Positions 34,405 through 46,719 of a stretch of 64,000 bases of DNA are shown here, piece by piece. This DNA is from Achatina immaculata (Eukaryota; Mollusca; Gastropoda; Stylommatophora; Achatinidae). The translations under genes were made by a program, and so were the position numbers. The notes under the pieces are model-generated. The model worked only from the letters and a program-made list of their open reading frames with translations, searched no databases and was not told the origin of the DNA. Location: the NCBI GenBank assembly GCA_009760885.1, contig CM019719.1, positions 38,032,584 through 38,096,583 of the forward strand, in the 5' to 3' direction. Each line of letters begins with the position of its first letter. The first letter of the stretch is position 1.

Positions 34405-35844
34405 GTGACTGCGGAGATGTTGAAAGCAGAGGAAACAGAAACACCAAAACTACTTTGCCGGATATTACAACAAATTTGGGATTTAGAAAAAGCCCCAGAG
34501 GAGTGGAAAACTGGTCTTATAGTAAAACTACCAAAGAAGGGTGACCTCAGAGATTGCGGGAACTGGAGAGGCATTACCCTACTGCCTCTCACCAGTAAAG
34601 TATTTTGCAGAATAATCATCAACAGAATTGTACCAACACTTGAGGAAAAACTTCGGAAAGAGCAGGCAGGATTTAGGAAAGGAAGATCATGCATAGACCA
34701 CATATTTGTACTTAGACAAATATTAGAACAGGCAAATGAGTGGCATAGCACAACATATGCATTATTCATAGATTTTGAGAAAACCTTTGACAGTGTCAAC
34801 AGAGATGCACTGTGGAAAATCCTAAGATGGCATGGCCTCCCCTATAAAATAGTTAATGTAATCAAAGCCCTATACGAGGGTTTTCAGTGCAAAGTTATCT
34901 GTGGAGAACATACCTCCAGCAGCTTTAGGGTACAAACAGGAGTGAAACAGGGATGTGTACTATCACCAACATTATTTATCTTGGCAGTAGACTGGTTAAT
35001 GAAGGAGGCAACATCAGACAAAAGCAGAGGATTACAATGGACCCTTGACACAGTGCTGGAGGACCTTGACTTTGTGGACGACATTTGTCTATTATCAAGC
35101 AGTCACAAAGATATGCAAGATAAAATAAAGAAGCTAACTCAGAATGCAAACAACATAGGACTAAAGATCAACGTAGGAAAGACAAAGTTAATGAAGCAAA
35201 ATGTGAACAACAGAAATGTACTGAGAGTAGATAACAAGTTAGTGGAGGAGGTAAACGAATTTGTATACCTTGGCAGCAGAGTAGTAGAAAATGGAGACAG
35301 CACAGAGGACATCAACAGCAGACTTACTAGAGCAAACCAGGCTTTTGCAATGCTGCAGAATATATGGAAATCAAAAAAACTAAGCATAAATATGAAAATC
35401 AGGATATTTAAGAGTAATGTTCTAAGTGTACTACTCTATGGAAGTGAATGCTGGAAAATCACCAAAACCATAGAAAACAAGTTGAATTCTTTCCAGACTA
35501 AATGTTTACGAAGAATTAGAAAAATATTTTGGCCAAACACTATAAGAAATAACATCTTATTAGCAGAAATGCAGATGAAACCACTGACAACAATTATTGA
35601 GGAAAGACGCTGGCGATGGTTGGGACATGTGCTCCGAATGACTGATAACTCACTACCAAAAATAGCACTAAGATGGACACCACAGGGGAGCAGAAGTAAG
35701 GGTAGACCAAAAGAGACATGGAGAAGAACAACAGAAAGGATATTGAGCAATAGAGGGCTCACCTGGGCAAGAGCAGAAAAAAAGGCGAAGGACAGGCATT
35801 TGTGGAAAACCCTTGCGGAAGCCCCATGTGCCCTGGGCACTTAA
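34405..35844 (+). pseudogene. Family B reverse transcriptase domain
   Basis: This open segment of 479 codons shows LINE RT blocks in order: LPKKGDLRDCGNWRGI, EQAGFRKGRSC, FIDFEKTFDSV (motif A Asp), TGVKQGCVLSP, and DFVDD (motif C, usually FADD or YADD). A C-terminal region follows with WLGHVLRM and GRPKETW. It is +1/-1 shifted against the endonuclease frame near 34390, where GEDE-type residues are disrupted. The Met at 34405 is internal. Catalytic aspartates are present, but the source ORF is broken, so this copy is probably not autonomous. Confidence 0.88.
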
Positions 35845-37132
35845 GGTTCAGATATATATATATATATATATATGAAATCAGAACTGTTTAAAGTAAACGA
35901 AAGGCAAAACTCAGTTGTATTGTGAAATGAAGGAACAAAACTTTAACTAGATGAGTAGTTACATCTAACACAACAATAACACAATAATAATAATAATAAA
36001 TAGAAGAAGAAGAAGAAAGAAACCAGCTATCACATAACATTTACTTTTGACCATGTACATTTTGTGGATGTTCTACTCTATATATAAACTTTTATCTACA
36101 TTACTTTCTTCATGTGTACACTTGTTTGTATGTGAGTGTATTGTGTGTGTTCAACAAATGCATTATCAAAAGTAATAGGCTAGCATTCCAGCATATTTCT
36201 ACCAAGCAGAAAGGTGTCTTTACACAACAAATGAGGTTGAACCTGTGTCTTTTTTTACGATGCCTTTTTCTGCATTAACATGCAGTTTATCATATATAAT
36301 GTTGTATTATCGAGGAAATGCATTACTATATTTACTTCGCTACTTCTGCAACATTTAGTGTTTAAATTTTCTTGTTGATAGATCTAAACATGGAAGTGAC
36401 ACCAGGTATATGCATTAATGGAGGAGGAAACTGAGACAGTTGTTAGTCTAGTAAGCTGAGTACTAATTCTTACAGATGGGTTGACTATAAGGGAACTGCC
36501 TGGAGTAAATTCAATGCCTTCAATCTGAGAAACTGAGGCACAATCAATTCAGCCTGTCCTATCTTCAAAGCACTTTTAATTGCCTGGCTCCTTACTAAAT
36601 GATATATCAAAAAGTATTTGATCAGTTATATAATAGTATACTTTATTCATTTGAACTTATTGTTAAAGAGCAAACTTTAACTTATTGTTAAAGAGCACAA
36701 ACTTTTGAAGAAACTGTGCTCATTTAAACTCATTGCTTCCTCAAAATATGCACAGTACTTTTGCCACTTGTTATAACTTAGAACACATGCGCATCCAAAA
36801 CTTCTTAAAATGTTATTTGTGATATGTACATGACCACACAAACCTACACAGGTTCAAATAAAAAAAATTTTTTTTAAAAAAATGATTGACTTTGCAGTCT
36901 TGTATCATGGTGAAGGTGAACATGACATAGAGATAGCACTTTGAGACTTTTGTCAGTAGAAACCAGTAGAGAAAAGAATAAAAGTAGGACAGATTTTTCT
37001 GTACTGATGTAATACCACTATCTTTCTCTTTTCTCAGAAATAAGTCAAAGTGAAGTGGCTTAGAAGAGGAAATACAAGATTGTAGCAAGAGCTTTACACT
37101 GTAAAATACCATACAGTGCACAAGTTATAGCA

Positions 37133-38204
37133 AAGTGAAGCTAATATTTTAACTTTTGTATTACTAGTACATCTACTGCTGCTACTAATTCTACTTCTGC
37201 TACAGCAACAAAATCACAACAAAAACAAGTACTGCTGCTTACTCTACTAACTGTAATTTGTGAAAAATTACATGAAGATATTATTTTTACATAAAATTAT
37301 GCAGCATTATTGAACTATCACATTTTTTAACTACACAGTTTTTCATAAAATTGCTGAAAATACTGAGATGTCAGTGAATTTAGAGCATGATGCATGCTTT
37401 TAAATTTAAGCACATGCACAAACTGTTAATAACAGGCCATATACTTTTATGTGGTGATCTAATGCAGGACAAAGTGAAAGGACAAAAAAATGCTTGACTT
37501 TAATGTCATGAAATGCACTTTTATTCAGTAAAAGACAATTTATGACATTTTATTAAAATATGCAGTTTATTCCTTCATGGCTGTTATCTAGCCAAGTTTC
37601 AAATCCTTCCTCAGACATGATGGTTTAGGAGATGGAGGGAACAAACATGAAATATCACACTGAAAGTTAACCTTACTCTGATTTTTAAAAAAAATTTTCA
37701 ATGTTTGGACATTTAGGCAACATTATTTTCATTTGATATTTGTTACAAGGATATGTATAAATAAATAAAAATTGTTCACAATGATATCAGTGAGAGTGTA
37801 ACAAGAATGAATATGTTCAATATGAGGCAAAAATAACAGGGAGAGAAAGGGTAGCTAGAAGTAAGATAGGCAGTAAATGAACTTCTCTACATCCAGTCTG
37901 TCATATCATCCTGGTCTGTTAATGCTCTTGAAGACAGCTTATTTGGATTTTTAAAAAAATATATACATCCTGCAGTGATATGAAAATTATGCTAAAGTGG
38001 ACTGCCAAGTGAAAATTTGTTGGAAACAGATTCACACAGATTAAAAGTACCAAAAGATATGATGTCAGTGCTCATATTTCCCCTGACCTGCCAGCACACT
38101 AGAGGATGATGCAGTCAGTGTCATGCCTAGCTGCCTTTCCTTCTCCAGTTTCAGAAGGAATATGGTTACTCATTTCTACAACTAAGTGACTGGGGCACAA
38201 TCAC
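37133..38204. other. No gene seen
   Basis: AT-rich DNA following the right edge of duplication copy 1. Confidence 0.6.
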
Positions 38205-38475
38205 ACTAATCTTATTAGAGACATACTAAAAAACCACTGTCACTCCAGACTAATCTTATTAGAGATGTACTAAAAAATCACTGTGTCACTCCAGGTTAAT
38301 CTTATTAGAGATGTACTAAAAAAACCACTGTCACTCCAGATTAATCTTACTACAGAAATACTAAAAAATCACTGTGTCACTCCAGACTAATCTTATTAGA
38401 GATGTACTCAAAAACCACTATATCACTCCAGAGTAGTCTTATTAGAGACATACTCAAAAACCACTATGCCACTCA
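38205..38475 (+). repeat. ~44-48 bp minisatellite, about six units
   Basis: Unit CTAATCTTATTAGAGATGTA followed by CTAAAAAATCACTGTGTCAC and TCCAGA, with indels between units. Confidence 0.88.
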
Positions 38476-38702
38476 GGTGCCCTATAGATATACATTAAAA
38501 ACAAAATCAATGGTGTATGCTCTGAAAAAGCAGTATTCATAAAAACTGTAATCATGCTGAGGTTTTTCATTGTCGAAGTTACACCAGGAAAATACCCAAA
38601 CCTTGGCCCTGCCACAAGACTTGTTATCTCCATATTTTTAACTGTCCTCTTAACCTGACATTTGTAGTGTCACAACACACACAAAAAAACTTTCTTGTCA
38701 AT

Positions 38703-38915
38703 CTATTTTATCTTATATCCTTCCTGTGCTGTTAAACGTCACATAGGGCTCACAAGGTAGTTTGCCAATTTTTCCTGTCTTCGGGGAGTCTTTCAACCTC
38801 ATTAAGGGATTTTATGTCTATTAATTTGGCCTCTCTTAACAATGTCCTCTTCAGAGTTTCATGCAATCTGCCTCTTTTTCTTTGCCCTGTTGTATTCCAT
38901 TTTATAGCTTGTCAA
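38703..38915 (-). mobile_element. Family A LINE 3'-end fragment (antisense)
   Basis: TATCTTATATCCTTCCTGTG to CTGTTGTATTCCATTTTATA is the reverse complement of the family A 3' end. Confidence 0.85.
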
Positions 38916-39359
38916 CCTATATTGATGCATAAATAAGAATACATCTCATTAGATTACTTTATCTCAGCAACTAGGGCCATAACAAGACCAACCTTAATCA
39001 GGGAGCATCTATCTGCTGAGGTCACTGACTAAAATGTGGCCATAGCATGGTACTTATTATCACTGACAATAACTATCAAAAAGACTGTTTCTCTTACCAT
39101 ATGATTACCATAACTTTAAATAGAAATCTAACTGAGTCAGCTGAACTGTCTTTACAGTTCTACAGCCACATTTTCTTGTTCAAATCAACATGAACAGGAA
39201 AAGCAAATAATGAAAAATGGCAGAAGTAATGAAAAATTAATAATGAAAAAAAGAGGTCATAAGAGAAAGAAAAAATAAATAAAAACAGATGAGTAGTAAG
39301 CTGGAGCAAGACTACACTGAATATTGAGTTGCAAGAAGATGCTCTAAGAGAGTAAAAAA

Positions 39360-40470
39360 AGAAACAAAGACAAAATCATGGCAGGAATACGATGAAGCAT
39401 TAAACAACAATCACAAAGAGGCTACAAAAATCTTTTATAAAAAGTTCTGTGTAATGAAAAAGAGAACATAGTACTTTGATGCGACAGAGATTGTGAAAGA
39501 TGTTAATGGTGATCCAATTTCTGAACTGGACCTTGTACTTGGATGGAGACAATACTTTCACCAGCATTTCAATATAACACCTGAGGAATGTCAATATCAT
39601 GATAACAGCACATTCAGCCACATAGAACCATAACCATAGAACCATACAACTAGTTGAGATCAGAGAAGCCATAAGAAAGACTCCTAATGAACAAAGCTCC
39701 AGGATGTGATGTAATACCCATCAAGTTAATTAAATGTGCAAAAGAAGTTGGAACAGCTTGGCGTCATAAACTCTATAACTTGGTATGGGAAAAAGCAAGA
39801 AACACCACAGGACTGGAGAATGATATAAATACTCCAGTATAAAAGAAAAAGGACTGTATCATATATAGAGGCATCTCACAATTAAGCCATACTGGAAAAA
39901 TATTCTGCAAGATCTTGGAGAAAAGACTGCAGCCAATGACTGAATTACAGCTAAATGAAACTCAGATGAGATTTAGGAAAAATAGAAGTTCCCTAAGACA
40001 ACTAATAGAAAAATCACTCAAACACAATCAGATAGTGCACATAGCTACATAGATCAAGAAAGTCTGAATTGAGTAGACAGATTTAACCTGCAGGACATCT
40101 TACAATATTATGGAGTTAGTACACATATGATCAATTTGTGCAAAAATCTATATGAAAACAATCAGTGTACAGTTAGAATAAACAGAGGGCCCTCTGAACC
40201 ACTCATCATAAATTCTAGAGTGAGGCATGGCTGTGTGCTTTATCCCTTATTATTCATAACATACATTGACAACATCTGCAAAAAAGCTAATGTGCATATT
40301 AAAAAATTTCACCACAAAACTGCCCAACATTCCAACTCCAGAAATAATGGTGATAAACTGGTAACACCTGTCAGAAAACATATCCAACTGATGGATCATT
40401 AATGAACTCATTTTTTGCTGAATACCAAGAGCTTATAGCCACATCAGAGAAAGACCTACAGTAGGACATG
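39360..40470 (+). pseudogene. Family E LINE fragment, heavily decayed RT
   Basis: Scattered RT blocks in order across frames: PISELDLVLGWRQYFHQHFN, a degraded NKAPGCDVIPIKLIKCAKE block, ISQLSHTGKIFCKILEKRLQ, NETQMRFRKNRS, and in 40127-40400 NLYENNQCTVRI, VRHGCVLYPLLFITYID. Stops and frameshifts are frequent. The blocks resemble families A and B but the copy is much older. Confidence 0.65.
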
Positions 40471-41463
40471 GATAACTTAGCAAGGGCATGTAAAAAAACA
40501 CACAGACACATACAACACAGACACATACAACACACACATAGTACACACAAACACACAATATAAATAAACACACACAACACATACAAACACACACAACACA
40601 AATTCGTAGAAAGCAGTGCAGACAAGATGGAAGTCGTAACCATTGTCAGAGAAGAAATCCCAACAAAGATCTTCCCTGGACAATCAGCCTTTGAAAAAAG
40701 TGTAGCATTTCATATATGGTAGTATGATATCATCCTCTGCGAAAATAGATCCGAAACTGAGAATGGATGCAACAAAGCAATTCATGTCACTTTATAAATT
40801 ACACCTTTATTGCAAAACAAATACATCACAACTGATACAAAAATAGCACCATACAACACAATTTTCCCTCAAACTCTTTGCTATCAGTGTCAAACATCGA
40901 CAGTAAGAAAAGGAAAATCATCATGACAGAGAAATGAGATGTACTAATGTAACAAGAGATCATTTCAGAAACGACACCATCAGGGTAAGGACTGGAGGAC
41001 CACCAGTGCTACACTAAATCCAGAAACAAATCAACTGGTTTCACCATGTTAAACATAGCACACGACTATCGCCAGTTAGCTTACAACAGAAAATATTCGC
41101 TCTACGAATTGTAGGTAAACCGAGGGGGGGGGGGGGGGGGGGGTTGGAGGTTTGGGGGGGGGGCATGCAAGAGCTGGAGGGAGGAAATTACAGAAACCTT
41201 AAATATCCTGCCATGTAAAGCAAATCGTCGAGCCGTATCAAAACGTCTATTTGTTCCCTCAACACTGAAAGGTACATGAGGGAGAAGGCAACACAAGATT
41301 TGCTCGTGACATTTCTGCTGCATTTACGTAACATTATACAATTCCGAGAATGTAACCTGGATACTGTAAGGAAAAACCTCATTTGTGTCCCGTCATGGCC
41401 AAGATCAAGCAGAATACCATTGCCATCAAAACTGTTGGTAGGAGTTCCTACCTCTTTATTTAC
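40471..41463. other. No gene seen
   Basis: A CA-rich tract at 40495-40600 and two poly-G runs at 41124-41162. Short frames on both strands follow these repeats. Confidence 0.6.
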
Positions 41464-42329
41464 CTATCTTATCTTATATCTTATATCCTTCCCGTGCCGT
41501 TAAACGTCACATAGGGCTCGCAAAGTAGTTCACCAATTTTTCCTGTCTTCGGAGAGTCTTTCAACCTCATCAAAGGATTTTATGCCTGTTAATTTGGCCT
41601 CTCTTAATAATGTCCTCTTCAGAGTTTCACGCCGTCTGCCTATTTTTCTTCGGCCTGTTGTGTTCCACTTGATAGCTTGTTTTGGGATTCTCTAATCATT
41701 TCTTCTCATCAAGTGACCAACACATGTCCATCTCCTTTTCCTGATCACCCATGAGACTGGTTGTTGTTCAGTCATCTGTCTTATCTCTGCATTGTTCTTG
41801 AATTCATTCCACTTGATGCCGAGTATTTTCCTTATGCATTTGTTTTCAAAAGAGTCTAATTTCTTTTCTATTTCTTTAGTTGTTTTCCAGCTTTCGCATG
41901 CACAAATGAGGGTGGATATTACATTTGAATTGAATAGTCTTAACTTGGTTTTTGTACTTATAACTTTTGAGTTCCATATGTTCTCAAGATTCTTGAAGAC
42001 TGATCCTGCTTTTGCAATTCTGATCCTAACTTCCTTTCTAGTGTCACCATCCTGGTCTATGTAGCTGCCAATGTATGCAAATTGATTGACTTCTTCAGTA
42101 TCTGTCCCTTCTATGTGTATTTTTCCATTTTGATTGAGAGGAATTTTCATTATTTTTGTTTTGTCCTTGTTAATTTCAAGTCCTATTTTGCTAGCCAGTG
42201 AAGACAGGCTATCTGTTTTTTCTTGCATGGAATTCAGATTATTACTGATAAGAGTTATGTCATCAGCAAAATCAAGATCTTCTAGTTGGGTCCCATGTAC
42301 CCAGTCAGTACATGTGTTACCTGGTTATA
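41464..42329 (-). mobile_element. Family A LINE 3' half (antisense)
   Basis: Minus-strand match from the tail (TATCTTATCTTATATCTTAT) to RT motif C. It includes an open stretch of 178 codons (41692-42228) covering SMQEKTDSLSSLASKIGLEI to VGHLMRRND. Its 5' edge forms a 43-bp inverted repeat with 42330-42372. Confidence 0.88.
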
Positions 42330-42372
42330 TGGGACCCAACTAGAAGATCTTGATTTTGCTGATGACATAACT
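42253..42372. repeat. Perfect 43-bp inverted repeat at a LINE edge
   Basis: Arms 42253-42295 and 42330-42372 are exact reverse complements with a 34-bp spacer. Both arms are family A RT motif C sequence (AGATCTTGATTTTGCTGATG). The second arm ends the family similarity. Confidence 0.9.
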
Positions 42373-42654
42373 GTGTTATTTACCTATGCTGCTCTCCATT
42401 TCGAAACTGGTTCTGAATTTGCTCTTGAGACGCAGAAGAACTTGTCCTAGCTCGTTTGACAGCTAGGTCGGGGAGTAATCTTGTCCCCCTCCCCCCTCCC
42501 AAAAAAGGAGGGGGGATTAATCTTGTTCCCCCCCCCCAAAAAAAAAGTTTAGGAACCTCTGTCCTATCCAGTATGTATCCTACCAGTTTATATTCACAGA
42601 AAGTAGCTTCCAGCCATTGCATTGGTCAACACAGATAAAACCAAATAACACGTA

Positions 42655-43021
42655 ATATTTCTTACGTGAAAATGAGACACATCTTGTGCAACAGATCCAT
42701 ATTACTGGAAACAAAATTCCGAGTACCTAAATGTTACATCGAGCCAATTCTATTTTATGGGTGTGAAGCATGGTCCATGAATAAGAGAGTACAGCGAGAA
42801 ATTGAGGCCATTGAAATGTGGTTTATAAGAAGGATGTTGAAGGTACCATGGACAGCCAAGAAAACCAATGAAGAAATCATAAGAGAGGCTGGAGTTAAAA
42901 AGCAAATTATAGTGGAGATCAGAGGGAGTCAAGCGAGATTTATAGAACATTTCCTGAGAAGAGGAAAACTGGAACACACTGTAGCAACTGGAAAAACTGA
43001 GGGAAGAAGAGACAGAGGAAG

Positions 43022-43060
<39 letters not shown>

Positions 43061-43162
43061 ACTGGATGGGCTATCAGTGGGAGTAGGAAGAAAGTCACCG
43101 GCGGATCTCATAATCAACTCAAAAGACAGGGAATGTGGAGAGAAATTATCACCTACGTCACT
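42655..43162 (+). pseudogene. RTE-like LINE C-terminal fragment with GA expansion
   Basis: The open frame 42666-43199 gives a LINE C-terminal region: CYIEPILFYGCEAW, IEAIEMWFIRRMLKVPW, RRGKLEHTVATGK, GRRDRGR and KLLDGLSVGVG. It is related to family D (7360-7690). A (GA)n run at 43027-43056 has expanded inside the RGRxRE codons into an Arg-Glu repeat. The start Met is internal. Confidence 0.78.
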
Positions 43163-43704
43163 TAACGATAACGAACACGTAAGGCTTACTCCAAGTTAAT
43201 ACGTCACTGTTTTTTTGGAAATTCTTACAATTACAGATTTCAGAAGTTTCGCCCTCGGAAGTGTTACTATAACGCAGCCAGTACTAGAAATCTGGAGTGT
43301 GAAGAACATTGTGATATGTAAAGTCTAAACTCAGTATTACAAGTTGTATTTACAACGTCAAGTGTTTGCAAAGGTAAATTCAAAGAGACATGACAAAACT
43401 GTAATAATGTTTATATTTAGGTTTCAAATTAGAAAGCGTTCAGATAAGAATGAATAGCGACTTTGTCCCGCCATTTTGAAAGCAAGTCCTGTTCAGGTAA
43501 TACTTTTCAGTTAGTGGGGTTTGGAAAATGTATTACTCGACAGCAGCGGTCTTAAAAGGCCCAACGTGAGACACAAATGCGGGATTTTTAAAAAACTATT
43601 TTCGTGTTAATAATTCTGTGCAATAAATCAAGGTCATTATATCGATAGTATTAATGTTAAATGTTTTAAACTGGGAATTCAGTCCTGCTTTGTGGAGAAA
43701 TGGG

Positions 43705-43882
43705 ATCGTGTAAGCAAGATGCCCTGCTGCTGATACATCCTTTTGCAGATTATCAAAGATGTCTTGCAGCCATCTTCGCCTTGGTCTTCCTCTCTTTCTT
43801 TTTCCCATTATGTACCCTTCCAAGACAGTCTTCTCTAAGTTATCATAACGTTTAATGTGTCCAAAATATTTAAGTTTTCTCC
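43705..43882 (-). mobile_element. Family C LINE 3'-end fragment (antisense)
   Basis: On the minus strand this reads EGYIMGKRKRGRPRRRWLQD and DVSAAGHLAY. It matches 49360-49520. Confidence 0.75.
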
Positions 43883-44220
43883 ACCCGTGGAGGATGATTT
43901 AAATGTCAAAAGACTTTTCCAGCGTTAGTTGGTGCTGCTTACTATGCTGGTCTGGGAAATATTTATCTCCCACACTCCATTGTTTTTCTGTGGCTGCATG
44001 TCTTTATTCACTTAATTTTCACTTTTGATTGGCATTTTTATATTTTCTTCCTATATCTCTTAATATTTTTGGCTGTGACATACTGTTAAACCGTATCATT
44101 ATTGAAAGACAACAAAATAAGAAGATAATATACGTAAGAAATAACTCTATAGACCTACTGTTAAAAAGTTTTCATTTTGACACAAAGAATTAAAATAATA
44201 ATCACTAATGCCTTTTTTTT

Positions 44221-45841
44221 ACCAGCCCCACAACTAAATGTCAATCTAGATGAAATTAAATTGCATGAAATTGAAACAGCAGTGAATTTAATGGCTAACA
44301 ACAAAGCTGCAGGTGAAGATGAAATAACAGCAGTGAATTTAATGGCTAACAACAAAGCTGCAGGTGAAGATGAAATAACAGCCGAGATGCTAAAAGCTAT
44401 CAATAGTGACAACATGAGACAACTACAGAGAATGTTTAACAAGATTTGGAAAGAAGAAAAGGTCCCTTCTAATTGGAAGAAGGGAATCATTGTTAAAATA
44501 CCAAAAAAGGGCAACCTTAGTGACTGTAACAACTGGAGAGGAGTAACCTTAATATCAGTTGTGTCAAAAGTATTTTGCAAGGTCATTTTGAATAGACTCA
44601 AAGATATAGTGGATACTGCAATGAGAGAAGAACAAGCAGGATTTCGAAAAGGGAGAAGCTGTGTCGACCAGATCTTTACTCTCAGAATAATACTTGAAGA
44701 ACATATTGAAAAGCAGAAACCATTAATACTGAATTTCATAGATTTTAAGAAGGCATTTGATAGCATACACAGAGATTCATTATGGAGAATTTTATGTCTA
44801 TATGGAATACCATCTAAAATTGTCAACATTATTAAGGACTTATACAATGGATATGGTTGTGCAGTCAAGACAGAAGAAGGGATGAGTGAATGGTTCCAGA
44901 TTGAAACAGGCGTGAAACAAGGATGTATACTGTCTCCTTTACTTTTTGGGATTACAATAGACTTCATAATGAAAAAATGCTGCACAGGTAACACAGGTAT
45001 TGACTGGGTACATGGGACCCAACTAGAAGATCTTGATTTTGCTGATGACATAACTCTTATCAGTAATAATGTGAATTCCATGCAAGAAAAAACAGATAGC
45101 CTATCTTCACTGGCTAGCAAAATAGGACTTGAAATTAACAAGGACAAAACAAAAATAATGAAAATTCCCATCAATCAAAATGGAAAAATACACATAGAAG
45201 GGACAGATATTGAAGAAGTCAATCAATTTGCATAACTTGGCAGCTACATAGACCAGGATGGTGACACTAGAAAGGAAGTTAGGATCAGAATTGCAAAAGC
45301 AGCATCAATCTTCAAGAATCTTGAGAACATATGGAATTCAAAAGTTATAAGCACAAAAACCAAGTTAAGACTATTCAATTCAAATGTAATATCCACCCTC
45401 ATTTATGCATGCGAAAGCTGGAAAACAACTAAAGAAATAGAAAAGAAATTAGACTCTTTTGAAAACAAATGCCTAAGGAAAATACTCGGCATCAAGTGGA
45501 ATGAATTCAAGAACAATGCAGAGATAAGACAGATGACTGAACAACAACCAGTCTCACGGGTGATCAGGAAAAGGAGATGGACATATGTTGGCCACTTGAT
45601 GAGAAGAAATGAGCAGAGAATCCCAAAACAAGCTATCAAGTGGAACACAACAGGCCGAAGAAAAAGGGGCAGACCGCGTGAAACTCTGAAGAGAACATTA
45701 TTAAGAGAGGCCAAGTTAACAGGCATAAAATCCTTTGTTGAGGTTGAAAGACTCGCCGAAGACAGGAAAAATTGGCGAACTACTTTGCGAGCCCTATGTG
45801 ACGTCTAACGGCACGGGAAGGATATAAGATATAAGATAAGA
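44221..45841 (+). mobile_element. Family A LINE, 5'-truncated, with 15-bp target-site duplication
   Basis: TAATGCCTTTTTTTT flanks the element at 44206-44220 and again at 45842-45856, a perfect 15-bp duplication. The insert starts at ACCAGCCCC, the homologue of about 56523, and ends in the family's GATATAAGATATAAGATAAG tail. The RT frame is open from 44177 to 45235. There TAC of the sister copy reads TAA (45233-45235), and the frame then continues to 45808. A 51-bp in-frame tandem duplication at 44277-44378 repeats 17 residues (TAVNLMANNKAAGEDEI). Motifs FIDFKKAFDSI and DFADD are intact. Confidence 0.92.
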
Positions 45842-46167
45842 TAATGCCTTTTTTTTAGGACAGTACCCCCCTCTTTACTACTAACCAGTCAGACTGGCAT
45901 CACACCTCTTAAGTTATAATTTCAACACTCACAATACTTAACCTCGTATACTCTTCGACACAGCTTCTTGCAGGTCACAGCTAAGTGCTCCCTTTTTAAA
46001 ATTATTTTTTCTTTTCATATGTGTTATATATTATTCATTTGAATTTATTTTTCTCTTCATTTCCTATGTTTTTATATGATTAAAATGTAAACAAAAGTGT
46101 TACAGCTGTATGCTAATTAATTACTAACTATTTCTATTTTTGTTTTAAGTAATCTAGCAATGTGTTA

Positions 46168-46215
46168 TCACAGCTTTACTGCAGTTCTTTGTGTATATTT
46201 ATATATTTAAATTTA
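46168..46215 (+). repeat. Fragment of the 22.3-kb hammerhead-like repeat unit
   Basis: The sequence CAGCTTTACTGCAGTTCTTT followed by GTGTATATTTATATA matches part A of the repeat at 22641-22680. It is a short dispersed fragment without the motif. Confidence 0.5.
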
Positions 46216-46719
46216 TGTATACTTATACCCAAAAAACTATTCACCTGAACAACTAAGAGGTCAGTCCCATGTATTCTAAACAGCAGCAAAATCATCCCAT
46301 GAAGGTCTAGCTGTATAGTTTGTGTAAGCAGCTTGTGTACCATTGTTTCTCTTTATTCTTCTGTACACCTAATAGAAAGCTGTGTAAGTGGGGTTTATCA
46401 GTGCACATGGCCTCATTTTCCCTGTGTCCTAGACGTTTCTATGTATCATGGACAATCCTTTATTGCTCCTGCCTAAGCAGTTATTACTTTAGCTGCTTAG
46501 ATAGAAGCAATAAGGGATTCCTTTAATAAACCAATGTTTTGACACCTTGAAGTATTTGTACAATCCCAGTTGAGCAACTATAAGTTCCAGATTATGATCC
46601 TTTTCAAGAGTTCTGGAAAATTTTTATTCAGGAAAGAACTGCTTAGATTTAAAGTTTTTGACATTTGAAGTCTTAAAGTCCCCGTGGTTGTGGAGTCTGC
46701 TAAAGAAGTATCAAACCAC

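Larger units (their letters stand above)
32667..35851 (+). mobile_element. Family B: nearly full-length APE-type non-LTR retrotransposon
   Basis: The element lies inside a (TA)n tract. It runs from a 5' untranslated region beginning CCCCCGTGTGG through an endonuclease and reverse transcriptase reading frame to a 3' end of TTAAGGTTCAG followed by (AT)n. The matching site in duplication copy 2 (near 62186-62200) is empty. The frame is broken twice, by a TAA at 34040-34042 and a frameshift near 34385-34395. The order APE then RT, with a microsatellite-like 3' end, suggests an RTE-like or related LINE; the clade is not resolved. Other pieces of the family are at 26984-27324, 56097-56321 and 58096-58525. 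Confidence 0.9.
27695..37132 (+). repeat. Segmental duplication, copy 1 (opsin exons 2-3 and 3' flank)
   Basis: This block is collinear with 59574-63443 in the same orientation, about 32 kb apart. Matching pieces are 27695-28506 with 59574-60368, 29145-30120 with 60361-61294, 31826-32640 with 61295-62195, and 35852-37132 with 62186-63443. Copy 1 carries two extra insertions, family F at 28507-29144 and family B at 32667-35851. Its left edge touches a family A fragment that ends near 27690. Identity looks like roughly 95% in the exons. Confidence 0.88.

Noticed and set aside
42475..42550. Short palindromic poly-C/poly-A block as a terminator or origin
   Set aside because: Low-complexity runs explain it.
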